In this document: positions 17,379 through 26,576 of the stretch, one piece after another
Layout: each line of letters begins with the position of its first letter
Numbering within the stretch: the stretch's first letter is position 1
Position numbers and translations under genes: made by a program
The notes under the pieces: model-generated
Told to the model about the DNA's origin: nothing
The model's database searches: none
The model's input: only the letters and a program-made list of their open reading frames with translations
Source of the DNA: Verrucomicrobiota bacterium
GTDB taxonomy: Bacteria > Verrucomicrobiota > Kiritimatiellia > RFP12 > UBA1067
Length of the DNA stretch: 64,000 nucleotides
Reading direction: 5' to 3'
Assembly: GCA_023269675.1 (NCBI GenBank)
Contig: JAHFSX010000027.1
Span: 25,120 to 89,119 of the forward strand

Positions 17379-18353
17379 CTACTCCTGCTCGAGCAGCTGA
17401 TCGTAGAACTCCAGGTAATCCGTGGGATGGTCACCGTCGAGAAACTTCATCGCCTCGCGCGGGTGGTGATTCATCTGGCCGGTCAGCATGTAGGGAATGT
17501 CATAGCCCCAGGTAATCTTCTTGCGCATCGGCACCACGCTTTCCTGGATGCATTTCAGGAGCGGGCGAAGGTGGTAGCGGGGGTTCTTCAGGAATCCGAG
17601 CAGGAGCTCCGTGGGACAATTGCCGGCGCCGCGGCCGAGGCCGCCGATGGTGCAGTCGAGATAACTGGCGCCGAGGATGAGCGATTCGATGGTGTTGGCG
17701 TAGGCGAGCTGCTGGTTGTTGTGCGCGTGCACGCCGATTTTTTTGCCGCCCGATTCCGCGTACTTGCGGTATTTGCGGGTCAGGACCTGGACCTCCTCCG
17801 AGTAGAGCGAACCGTAACTGTCCACGAGGTAGATCACCTCCACCTCGCTCTTGCAGAGGATCTCGAGGGCCTCGTCCAGCTCCGAATCGTTGACCACCGA
17901 AATGGCCATGAGGTTGACGCTGGTCTCGTAGCCCTTGTCGTGGATGGCCTTGATCATGTCCAGCGCGCCGGGGATCTGGTGGATGTAGGTGGCCACGCGG
18001 ACGAGATCGATCACGCTCTGCTCTTTGGGAAGAATGTCGGTGTGATGGTCGCAACGCTCCACGTCAGCCATGACCGAGAGCTTGAGGCCGGTCTTGTTGT
18101 CTCCCACGATGCGGCGCACATCTTCCTCGGCGCAGTACTTCCAGGTTCCGTACTCTGTGGGGGAATAGATCTTTTTGGAGCCCTTGTAGCCGATTTCCAT
18201 GTAATCGACGCCCGACTCCACGCAGGCCTGATAGACGGAGCGGACGAACTCGTCATCAAAATTACAGTTGTTCATGAGCCCGCCGTCGCGGATGGTACAA
18301 TCAAGAATCTTGATGTCGGGCCGATAGGTCAGCCATGTTCCTTTTTTGTCCAT
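17379..18353 (-). CDS. DRE-TIM metallolyase/aldolase (4-hydroxy-2-oxovalerate aldolase-like)
   Basis: A 324-residue protein from ATG 18,353, preceded by AAAGG in the reverse direction; the 34-residue upstream extension lacks family similarity and is excluded. DCTIRDGG (Asp18, Arg22, Asp23) is the DRE motif, and HAHNNQQLA supplies the two metal-binding histidines. GLGRGAGNCPTELLLG is the usual C-terminal barrel element. Members bind a divalent metal and catalyse aldol-type C-C cleavage or condensation (HOA aldolase, isopropylmalate or homocitrate synthase relatives). Many stand-alone members like this are in surface-sugar or nucleotide-sugar loci. It is divergent from the alpha-2-macroglobulin gene. 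Confidence 0.82.
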   Translation of the reverse strand: MDKKGTWLTYRPDIKILDCTIRDGGLMNNCNFDDEFVRSVYQACVESGVDYMEIGYKGSKKIYSPTEYGTWKYCAEEDVRRIVGDNKTGLKLSVMADVERCDHHTDILPKEQSVIDLVRVATYIHQIPGALDMIKAIHDKGYETSVNLMAISVVNDSELDEALEILCKSEVEVIYLVDSYGSLYSEEVQVLTRKYRKYAESGGKKIGVHAHNNQQLAYANTIESLILGASYLDCTIGGLGRGAGNCPTELLLGFLKNPRYHLRPLLKCIQESVVPMRKKITWGYDIPYMLTGQMNHHPREAMKFLDGDHPTDYLEFYDQLLEQE

Positions 18354-18755
18354 GTGAGAGCAGCCTTTGCAACGAATGAGGTGAGACGTAAAGATTTGAA
18401 AACCAAGAAAACCGCTTGAGTTAGAAACGTTACTAAAACCGATTGCGTCGCACAAGGGCTTTGTTTGTCATTCCAAGTCCTTGTGCGTGCGACCGCACGC
18501 AGCCACGGCTTATTCCTGTGGACGTGCGCCACACACAAACGAACGGCCCAGCGTTCCGTCCCAACCTTCGAGATGCGAGACGATGCCCGTGTCGCATGTT
18601 TAGGTAGGGCCCGACCGCCGGGCGGGCCGCTCCTGAGGTCAACGGCATAAGCCGTGCGCGTGCAGCCGGCGTGAGGATATTGGACATGATTTTCCGGCGG
18701 TTCGGGTGTATACTTCGCGTCACAATTTGTTGGGAAGGTTTCTGGAGATGACGGC
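18354..18755. promoter_or_regulatory. Divergent intergenic region between aldolase and alpha-2-macroglobulin genes
   Basis: About 400 bp without a credible gene. It contains a GGCCCG/CGGGCC hairpin at 18,608-18,628 in the GGTAGG context seen near 12,820, and a TATACT box at 18,709-18,714 about 42 bp before the alpha-2-macroglobulin ATG, a plausible -10. No -35 at good spacing is obvious. Confidence 0.4.
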
Positions 18756-21700
18756 ATGAGACTGACAGTGGCTGGCTTGATCCTGTTGTGCGGTTCTGCG
18801 GCGTGGCCGCAGCAGCCGGATTTTTCCAAGGCCTGGGACGGGGTGCAGAAAGCGGTCAGCGAGGGCTTGCCCAAGACGGCGGTCGAGAGGCTCGCGGCGC
18901 TGGAGAAAGCGGCGGTCGCGCGGGAGCAGTGGGCGGATGCGGTCAGGGCCGTCCTGGAGCGCACAGGGATCGAGGCGTCGCTGCGCGGCGGCAAGGCGGA
19001 GGAGGGCATTCCCCAGTTCCGGGAGGCGATCGCCAAGGCACCCGAACCCATGCGGCCTTTCATGGAGCTGGTGCTGGCGCACCTATACTGGCAGTATCTC
19101 AACGACAACCGCTGGCGCTTGAGCCGGCGGACTTCCGTGGCAGGCGGCGAGGAGGGCGCCGATATCGCCACGTGGAGCCTGCCGCGCGTCCTGGACGAGA
19201 TGGAGGCTCAGTTCGAGCGCGTCATGGCATACGAGCCGGTGCTGAAGGCGACGCCGGTGGAGGAGTATGGCGCGCTTTTGGAAAAAGGCTCCGCGCCCGA
19301 CGCCTACCGGCCCACGCTTTTTGATTTCGCGGCGTACGAGCTGGTCGATTTTTACGCGCTCGGCGAGCAGGCGGGCGCGAGGCCGGAAGACACCGTGGAG
19401 TTGGCTGCGGACGGGCCGGCGCTCGATGATGTCAGCGGGTTCAGCTTCATCATTCCTGACGAGGCGGCGCGGCGCTCGCACGTGTTGCGCGCCCTCCGGC
19501 TTTTCCAGGACCTGCTGAAGTTCCATGAGAAGGACGCCGATCCTTCAGCGTACGCGGACGCGGATCTGCAGCGGCTGCAGTTCTGCCGCAACCAGGTCGT
19601 GGGAGAGGGGCGCGACCTGCGTTATGCGGCAGCGCTGGACCGCTTCGCACAGAAGTGGAAAAAGCACGAGATCCTGTCGCGGGCGCACGCGCTGCGCGCC
19701 CGGCTGGCGTTGGAGGCGGGGAACGCCACGCTCGCCTGGACCCTCGCGCAGCAGGGGGCGGCGGCGTATCCCAAAAGCGCGGGTGCGGCGCAGTGCCGCA
19801 ATCTCGTGTCCGGGATCGAGGCGCCGTCGGTGTCCTTCGCCGCCGAGCAGGTGTGGTGTGAGCCGTGGCCGGCGATGGAGATCACCTACAAGAACCTGAA
19901 GGCCGTGCAGTTCCGCGCGGTGCCGGTGACCTTCGAGGAGATGTTCAAGGACCGCACCCGCTACGCGTACCAGAGTTGCGAGTCCGGGGCCGCGTTGCTG
20001 AGACGCAGACCGGCGAAAACTTGGGACGTGGCGCTGCCGCCCGCCGGGGATTACAAGGAGCGGACCTACGGCGCGCAGGTTCCGTCCGACCTGCCGCCGG
20101 GGCTGTACGCGGTGTTTGCTTCGACTGACGGCAGCTATGTCAAAGACGGCAAGCCGGTCGCGTGGGGCGTGTTCCGCGTCTCCACTCTGGCGCTGGTGAT
20201 GGCGCGCGGCGAGAACACGTTGGGCGGTTACGTGCTGACCGCGCGCGGGGGGGAGCCGGTCGCCGGGGTGCGGGTGCAGGTGTGGCGCTTCGACCGCAAG
20301 GACGCCTACAGGCGCGAACAGACCTTTGTGACGGACGAGGACGGCTATTTCGGGGTTCCCGGTGAGCAGGCCGGCGACCTCCTGTTGGTCGCGGAGAAGG
20401 ACGGCCAGGCCGCGCACACGTGGGAGAGCGTGTGGAAAGGCAATGAGCACGAGCGGTACGGCGCGCCCGAGACGCACATTGCGCTCTTCACCGATCGTGC
20501 GATCTACCGGCCCGGTCAGGCCGTTCAATTCAAGGGCGTCTATTTCGTCTCGGACAGGCAGAAGGGCAATTATTATGCGGTGGGCGGCAAGAGCTTCACC
20601 GTGAAGTTCAACGATGGCAACGGCAAACACATAGCTGATCAGACGGTGAGGAGCAATGACTACGGCTCGTTCTCGGGCACGTTTGTCGCGCCGCGCGACC
20701 GTGGCACGGGGCGGATGTCGATCAGCGTGGAGAACCAGGGCCAAGTTGAATTCGCGGTGGAGGAGTACAAGCGGCCCAAGTTCGACGTCGCCCTGGAACC
20801 GCCCGAGGCGGACGCGCGTCTGGGCGCGCTGGTTTCGGTGAGAGGAGCGGCGACGTCTTACGCCGGGGTGCCGGCGGGCGGGGCCAAGGTGGACTGGCGG
20901 GTGGTGCGCGAGGTGCGGTTCCCCGACGGGTGCGGGAGGCGTGCGCCGGACAGCGCGTCGCAGGAGATCGCGCACGGGGTGACGGCGTGTGACGGCGACG
21001 GGCGCTTCACGGTTTCGTTCTTTGCCAAGCCTGACGCGACGGTGCCTCAAAAAGACGAGCCGGTTTTCGCTTTCAGGGTGACGGCGGATGTGACCGACAC
21101 GACCGGCGAGACGCGCACGGGTGAGAGCCGCGTGGCGCTGGGTTACGCGGCGTGGCAGGCTGCGGTCGTCTGTGGCACGTGGCAGACGGAGCAGGCCCCG
21201 GTAGGCCTCGTTGTCCGCGTACAGACGCCCGACGGCGTGGGCGCGTCGGCCAAAGGGGTGCTGAAAGTGTCCACGGTGAGGCAGCCTGACCGGGTGATGC
21301 GCCCGGGGCTTCAGCCGCAACCCTGCGGGGGCGGACCCGGGCGCGGTGAGGCGGAGCCCGACCCGTCGGATCCCGAGAACTGGCCGGCGGAGAGGCCGGT
21401 CGTGGTCGAGACGGTGCAGACCGACACGAACGGGGTCGCGACGGTGAGCCGGACGCTGAAGGCGGGGCTGTACCGCGTCACGTTCGAGGCGCGTGACCCG
21501 GCGGACAAGGCGGTGACCGCGCGGCAGCTCCTCCGCGTGGTCAATCCGGAAGCGAAAAGGTTCAACATCAAGGTGCCCGAGTATTTCGAGGCGGCGTCGT
21601 GGCGGGTGGAGCCGGGCGAAACTTTCCGGGCGGTGTGGGGCAGCGGCTACGACAGCGCGCACGCGCTGGTGATCGTGGAGCAGAACGGGCGCGAGCTGAT

Positions 21701-24677
21701 GCGGCTGCGTACGGAACCGGGCGAGACCCAGCGGACGATCGAGCTGCCGGTGACCGAGGCGATGCGCGGCGGGGTGCTGGTGCGCAGGCTGTTCGTACGC
21801 GAAAACCGGATCTATGCCGACAGCCGCAGGATCGATGTTCCGTGGAGCAACAAGCGGCTCACGCTCAAATGGGAGCACTTCACTTCTAAGCTGGAGCCCG
21901 GCAAGCCCGAGACTTGGCGGGCCGTGATCAGCGACGTCAAGGGAGCCAAGGCTGTGGCGGAGGTCGTGGCCGCGTTGTATGACCGTTCGCTCGACGCCTT
22001 TGTCCGGAACACCTGGGCGCAGTCGTTCGAGCATTTTTTCAACCGGTGCGACGAACGCGGCTCGTTCACGTTGGAAAACCGCCTGTCGCCGCTGAATCAC
22101 TTGTTCGGCGATTGGAAACGGGTGGTGGAGCCGGAGGCGTGGGTCTACCGCTCGTGGGTCAGCGGTTACAGGCGCGGCGGCGACGGCCTTGCCAAATACG
22201 CCAAGGCTCGGACGGCGGCCGTCGGGGGCGCCGACCTTTCGGCGGCCGACGGGGCGCGGCTGGGCAGGGTGTCTGAAGCTGTTGCCGCACCGGCGTCGCC
22301 TCCCGCTGCGGCGCAGGCGAAAGGCGCCGGGCCGGCGAAAACGGAGGATGCGGGCACAAGCCGGGGGGCGAGCTTCCAGGCCCGCAAAAACCTGCAGGAG
22401 ACGGCGTTCTTCTTGCCGCATCTGGTGAGCGACGAAAACGGGGTGGTGACGATGAGTTTCACCATGCCCGAGGCGCTGACCGGCTGGCGCTTCATGGCGT
22501 TCGCGCACGATGCGGGACTGCGCGGCGGTTATCTCGAGGCCGAGGCGGTGACGGTAAAGGATCTGATGGTGGAGCCGAATCCGCCGCGCTTTATGCGGGA
22601 AGGCGACGAGGTGGCGTTCGCGGTCAAGATCTCGAACCGCTCCGCCAAGCCGCAGACGGGGCGGGCGCGGCTGGGCTTCAGCGACGCGGCCTCGCTGCAG
22701 AGCGCGGACGCGGCGGTCGGCAACACGCAGCCGGATCGGGAGTTCGAAGTGGAGCCGGGCGGCGCGAAGACCTTGGAGTGGCGCATCCGCGTGCCGGATG
22801 ATCAAGGGTATTTGACCTACAAAGCGGTGGCGGTGACCGACGATTTCGTCGACGGCGAGGAAGGGTGGCTGCCGGTGCTGTCGCGGCGCGTGGCGGTGCG
22901 GGAGTCGCTGGCGCTGCCGATCCGCGGCAAACGTCTCAAGATGTTCAGCTTCGACTCGCTGGCGGCGTCGAAGGGCTCCAAGACCATCCGGCATCAGAAC
23001 CTGACGGTGCAGATGGCGTCGCAGCCCGCGTGGTACGCGGTGCTGGCTCTGCCGTACCTGATGGAGTTCCCGCACGCGTGCTGCGAGCAGACCTTCAACC
23101 GCTACTACGCCAACGTGCTGGCGGGGCATATCGCGTCGAGTGACCCCAAGATCCGCGCTGTCTTCGAGCGCTGGAAGGGTTCGGACGCGCTCAAGAGTCC
23201 GCTTGAGAAGAACGAGGCGATGAAGGCCGTGATGATCGAGGAGACGCCGTGGCTGCGCGCGGCGGCGAGCGAGAGCGCGGCGAGGCGCAACGTCGGCCTC
23301 CTGTTCGACGAGACGCGCCTGAAGGCCGAGAGCGGCCGCGCGCTGCAGCAGCTGGAGGAGGCGCGGATTTCGGACAACACGTGGCCGTGGTTCCCGGGCG
23401 GCAACCGGAGCGACACCATCACGCTCTATATCGTGGCGGGGTTCGGGCGGCTGCGGCATCTGGGCGCGGCCGCGGACATGGGGCTGGCGACGGCGGCGCT
23501 GACGCGCCTGGACGCGTGGCTCACGGAGGAATACAGGGAGATTCAGCGCCGCGGCGAGAAAGAGGAGAACCATCTCACGCCGACGGTCGCGCTCTACCTT
23601 TATGCGCGCAGCTTCTTCCTCAAGGACGCGGCGGTCGATGCGGCCAACCGGGAGGCGGTCAGCTACTTCATCGGCCAGGCCAAGCGCTACTGGCCGCAGG
23701 CGGGGCTGCAGTCGCAGGCGCATCTGGCGCTCGCGTTGCAGCGGTGGGGCGACACCGTTACGCCGGCGGCCATCCTCAAATCGGTCCGCGAGTCCGCGAC
23801 GGTCAGCGAGGAGCTGGGCATGTTCTGGCGCGAAACGGGGCCGGCTTGGAGCTGGGCGGCCGCACCGGTCGAGACGCAGGCGCTGATGATCGAGGCGCTG
23901 CTGGAGGTGGCGGGCGACGCCGGGGCGGCCGAGGCGTGCAAGGTTTGGCTGCTGAAGCAGAAGCAGACACAGGGCTGGCGGAGCACCAAGGCGACGGCCG
24001 ATGCGGTGTACGCGCTGCTGCTAGGGGGGGCGGGTGTGTTGGGCTCCGACGCGTTGGCCGAAGTGGCGTTGGCGGGTCAGCCGGTGACGCCCGAGACGGC
24101 CGAGGCCGGCACGGGCTTTTATGAGAAGCGTTTCGGTCCCTTGGAGATCGTGCCGGAGATGGGGTCGGTGACGGTGATCAAACGCGATGAGGGCGTGGCC
24201 TGGGGCGCGGTGCATTGGCAGTACCTGGAGGAGCTCGCGAATGTGAAGCCTTACGGGGGCACGCCGCTTGCGGTGCGCAAGCGGCTCTTCATCAGGGAGC
24301 ACACGGCCAAGGGGCCGGTCTTGAAGCCGGCGCTGGGCGCTTTGCAGCAGGGGTCGGAACTGGTGACGAGGATCGAGTTGCGCGTGGACCGCGACATGGA
24401 ATTTGTGCATCTGAAAGACGCGCGCGCCTGCGGGGCTGAGCCTGTGAATGTCGTGTCGCGCTACACGTGGCAGGACGGCCTGGGGTATTACGAGAGCACG
24501 CGCGATACGGCCTCGCATTTCTTCATCGACTATCTGCCGAAGGGCGTTTACGTGTTCGAGTACGCCTGCCGGCTGCAGCAGAAGGGCGTTTACCGGTGCG
24601 GGATCGCGGAGATCCAGTGCATGTACGCGCCGGAGTTCAACAGCCATTCCGAGAGCTTGCTGTTGACCGTGGAATGA
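18756..24677 (+). CDS. Bacterial alpha-2-macroglobulin family protein
   Basis: A 1973-residue protein with signal peptide MRLTVAGLILLCGSAAWPQ and no clear lipobox. After a helical N-terminal region come macroglobulin domains: DRAIYRPGQAVQFKGVYF near residue 580 is the MG3-type hallmark. A low-complexity Ala/Pro-rich stretch near residues 1175-1205 is in the position of the protease-sensitive bait. NLQETAFFLPHLVSDENG opens the A2M domain. The thioester motif CCEQ is present (Cys1442 to Gln1445). A complement-like helical thioester domain and a receptor-binding-like sandwich follow. It should trap proteases in the periplasm and protect the envelope, usually with PBP1C. Full length, no frameshift seen. 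Confidence 0.93.
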   Translation: MRLTVAGLILLCGSAAWPQQPDFSKAWDGVQKAVSEGLPKTAVERLAALEKAAVAREQWADAVRAVLERTGIEASLRGGKAEEGIPQFREAIAKAPEPMRPFMELVLAHLYWQYLNDNRWRLSRRTSVAGGEEGADIATWSLPRVLDEMEAQFERVMAYEPVLKATPVEEYGALLEKGSAPDAYRPTLFDFAAYELVDFYALGEQAGARPEDTVELAADGPALDDVSGFSFIIPDEAARRSHVLRALRLFQDLLKFHEKDADPSAYADADLQRLQFCRNQVVGEGRDLRYAAALDRFAQKWKKHEILSRAHALRARLALEAGNATLAWTLAQQGAAAYPKSAGAAQCRNLVSGIEAPSVSFAAEQVWCEPWPAMEITYKNLKAVQFRAVPVTFEEMFKDRTRYAYQSCESGAALLRRRPAKTWDVALPPAGDYKERTYGAQVPSDLPPGLYAVFASTDGSYVKDGKPVAWGVFRVSTLALVMARGENTLGGYVLTARGGEPVAGVRVQVWRFDRKDAYRREQTFVTDEDGYFGVPGEQAGDLLLVAEKDGQAAHTWESVWKGNEHERYGAPETHIALFTDRAIYRPGQAVQFKGVYFVSDRQKGNYYAVGGKSFTVKFNDGNGKHIADQTVRSNDYGSFSGTFVAPRDRGTGRMSISVENQGQVEFAVEEYKRPKFDVALEPPEADARLGALVSVRGAATSYAGVPAGGAKVDWRVVREVRFPDGCGRRAPDSASQEIAHGVTACDGDGRFTVSFFAKPDATVPQKDEPVFAFRVTADVTDTTGETRTGESRVALGYAAWQAAVVCGTWQTEQAPVGLVVRVQTPDGVGASAKGVLKVSTVRQPDRVMRPGLQPQPCGGGPGRGEAEPDPSDPENWPAERPVVVETVQTDTNGVATVSRTLKAGLYRVTFEARDPADKAVTARQLLRVVNPEAKRFNIKVPEYFEAASWRVEPGETFRAVWGSGYDSAHALVIVEQNGRELMRLRTEPGETQRTIELPVTEAMRGGVLVRRLFVRENRIYADSRRIDVPWSNKRLTLKWEHFTSKLEPGKPETWRAVISDVKGAKAVAEVVAALYDRSLDAFVRNTWAQSFEHFFNRCDERGSFTLENRLSPLNHLFGDWKRVVEPEAWVYRSWVSGYRRGGDGLAKYAKARTAAVGGADLSAADGARLGRVSEAVAAPASPPAAAQAKGAGPAKTEDAGTSRGASFQARKNLQETAFFLPHLVSDENGVVTMSFTMPEALTGWRFMAFAHDAGLRGGYLEAEAVTVKDLMVEPNPPRFMREGDEVAFAVKISNRSAKPQTGRARLGFSDAASLQSADAAVGNTQPDREFEVEPGGAKTLEWRIRVPDDQGYLTYKAVAVTDDFVDGEEGWLPVLSRRVAVRESLALPIRGKRLKMFSFDSLAASKGSKTIRHQNLTVQMASQPAWYAVLALPYLMEFPHACCEQTFNRYYANVLAGHIASSDPKIRAVFERWKGSDALKSPLEKNEAMKAVMIEETPWLRAAASESAARRNVGLLFDETRLKAESGRALQQLEEARISDNTWPWFPGGNRSDTITLYIVAGFGRLRHLGAAADMGLATAALTRLDAWLTEEYREIQRRGEKEENHLTPTVALYLYARSFFLKDAAVDAANREAVSYFIGQAKRYWPQAGLQSQAHLALALQRWGDTVTPAAILKSVRESATVSEELGMFWRETGPAWSWAAAPVETQALMIEALLEVAGDAGAAEACKVWLLKQKQTQGWRSTKATADAVYALLLGGAGVLGSDALAEVALAGQPVTPETAEAGTGFYEKRFGPLEIVPEMGSVTVIKRDEGVAWGAVHWQYLEELANVKPYGGTPLAVRKRLFIREHTAKGPVLKPALGALQQGSELVTRIELRVDRDMEFVHLKDARACGAEPVNVVSRYTWQDGLGYYESTRDTASHFFIDYLPKGVYVFEYACRLQQKGVYRCGIAEIQCMYAPEFNSHSESLLLTVE

Positions 24678-24682
24678 TGGGG

Positions 24683-24730
24683 AAGTTCTAAAGTTCTAAA
24701 GTTCGAGAGTTCGAGAGTTCGAGAGTTCGG
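24683..24730. repeat. 8-bp tandem repeat (six units) upstream of the beta-helix gene
   Basis: Six consecutive 8-bp units go from AAGTTCTA (two copies) through AAGTTCGA to GAGTTCGA/GAGTTCGG. They begin 6 bp after the alpha-2-macroglobulin stop and end 11 bp before the next start codon. Such a repeat can change copy number by slippage and could alter the promoter or leader spacing of the downstream gene. Confidence 0.85.
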
Positions 24731-24741
24731 ATGTGTCGGCA

Positions 24742-26421
24742 ATGGGCAATCGGCAATATGCTTATCGGTTGATCGCATGCGGGATAGCCCTGGCGGGAAT
24801 TTTTGCGCGCGGGGATGACCGGCGTGTCCTGACGGCGGCGGAGTTTGGCGCGGTCGGCGACGGTGTGGCGGACGACGGGCCAGCAGTCGTCCGCATGCTG
24901 CAGGCGGCGGGAGCGCGGGACGGTGTGACCTACGCTTTCGAAAGCAACCGCGTGTACCGCATCCGGACGGCGGGGGACGCGCCGTGGGTGTTCGCGTGGA
25001 CGAACCGCGCGGATGTGACGCTGGACGGCGGCGGCGCGCTGTTTCTGCTGGACCCCGCGGTACGGTTCATGAACGTGTCGCGCTGCCGCCGCGTGACGGT
25101 GCGGAACCTGACGGTCGATTACGGTCCGCTGCCGTTCGCAGAGGGCGTGGTGATGGCCAATGACCCTGTCACGAAGACCCTGGACGTGCGGATCGCGGAG
25201 GGCTTCGCCCTGCCGCCGCCGGGCGGTCCGACGCATGAGCGGGAGCAGTCGTACTTCGCGATGCTGTGGCTCACGGATGAGACGGGCCGCCGCTACAGCG
25301 CGCACTACGGCGTGGGGGATCAGGCCGACGCCGGTCCGGGCAGCCGGTCGAATCGGGTGGTCCGCCTCTTTCCTGCGGCGCGCGGCGGGCACCTGCCCGA
25401 TTTCCGTGCGATCAAGCCCGGCGAGACGCGGATCACGGTGCCGGTGCGCTGGATCGCGCACCGGATGGTGGCTGATCCGAACGGGCATGTCACGCTGGTG
25501 CTGGACGAGAACCGCGATCTGCTGTTCGAGTCGGTCACGATCTGGTCGGCGCCGCTCTTTGCGGTGAGCGTGTCGCGGAACGAGGGCACGTGCGTTTTCA
25601 GGCGCTTCGACATCGTGCCTAAACCTGACAGCGGCCGGATGACGTCCTCGTGGCGCGACGGGTTCCATGTCAAGGGCAACCGCGCGAAGCTGGTGTGGGA
25701 AGAGTGTCGGTTGGAGGGGATGAACGACGACGCCTTCAACCTTTCGACGCACGCCGCGCGGGTGGAACAGGTGACCTCTCCGACCGAGTGGGTGATCCGG
25801 CAGATCTATCCGCTGAACATCATGGACTATCGGCCGGGCGACACGGTGTGGCTGGTGGACGACGCACGCGGCGTGGCTTTGGGACGCGCGCAGGTGGTGG
25901 AAGGCGGCCTGCCGTCGGCCGACGCCCGCGGGTTCGCGCAGCCGCTGCGGGTGCGCGTTGAAGCCCCTGTGGCCGGGGTGCGCGGCGGATGCCGGATCTG
26001 GAACGTGAGCGCCGCGAATCCCGATGCCGAGATGCGGCGGTGCAGCGTGAAGATGAGCTGCCGGTTCCAGTCGCCGGGGCTGTTGCTCGACGGGTGCGCG
26101 TTCGAGGCGCTCGTGTGGTTTTACGGCGAGTACATGGAGGGACCGCTGCCGCTGCGGCTGACGGCACAGGACACGCGCTTCGCGGTGGGGCGCGGGAATC
26201 CGACGCGGGCTGTGGTCGTGGAGGGCCGTCTTCACGGCCGGAAGGGCGAGGCAACCCAGCCGGCGCAGCCGCTGATCGAGGAGGCGCGTTTCTTGCGGTG
26301 CACGGTCGACGGCGAGCTGGTCTGCGAGGATGTCGCGCGGGTGGCGTTGGCGGGCACCGTTTTCAGGACCCCGCGCGGGCGGTTTGTAGAGAGCCGGTGC
26401 GGGAACGTGACGGGGCGGTGA
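24742..26421 (+). CDS. Secreted right-handed beta-helix protein (pectate lyase 3/GH28-like)
   Basis: A 559-residue protein from ATG 24,742 with signal peptide (YRLIACGIALAGIFARG). A GTG at 24,733 is in frame and also possible; neither has a good ribosome-binding site. VLTAAEFGAVGDGVADDGPAV is the start signature (FGAxGDGxxDD) of pectin-lyase-fold enzymes. Repeated short beta-strand rungs follow, including LDGGGALFLL, FESVTIWSAPLF and RDGFHVKGN. Later, GMNDDAFNL could contribute acidic residues. It probably acts on an acidic or plant-like polysaccharide, or binds one. The substrate cannot be told from sequence. Confidence 0.75.
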   Translation: MGNRQYAYRLIACGIALAGIFARGDDRRVLTAAEFGAVGDGVADDGPAVVRMLQAAGARDGVTYAFESNRVYRIRTAGDAPWVFAWTNRADVTLDGGGALFLLDPAVRFMNVSRCRRVTVRNLTVDYGPLPFAEGVVMANDPVTKTLDVRIAEGFALPPPGGPTHEREQSYFAMLWLTDETGRRYSAHYGVGDQADAGPGSRSNRVVRLFPAARGGHLPDFRAIKPGETRITVPVRWIAHRMVADPNGHVTLVLDENRDLLFESVTIWSAPLFAVSVSRNEGTCVFRRFDIVPKPDSGRMTSSWRDGFHVKGNRAKLVWEECRLEGMNDDAFNLSTHAARVEQVTSPTEWVIRQIYPLNIMDYRPGDTVWLVDDARGVALGRAQVVEGGLPSADARGFAQPLRVRVEAPVAGVRGGCRIWNVSAANPDAEMRRCSVKMSCRFQSPGLLLDGCAFEALVWFYGEYMEGPLPLRLTAQDTRFAVGRGNPTRAVVVEGRLHGRKGEATQPAQPLIEEARFLRCTVDGELVCEDVARVALAGTVFRTPRGRFVESRCGNVTGR

Positions 26422-26576
26422 GTGCTGCGTCCGCAAAAGCGCGTTCTCGTGTCTTGCCTGTTCTTGAACATCGTGATATTTTATATCCAATCTTCGCTTT
26501 TGTGTTGGGCATGAGTGTGATCCTCTTGCGCGGGCATGGTTTTCTGTAACGGGCCGGATGCAAACGGAGGCGGGTT

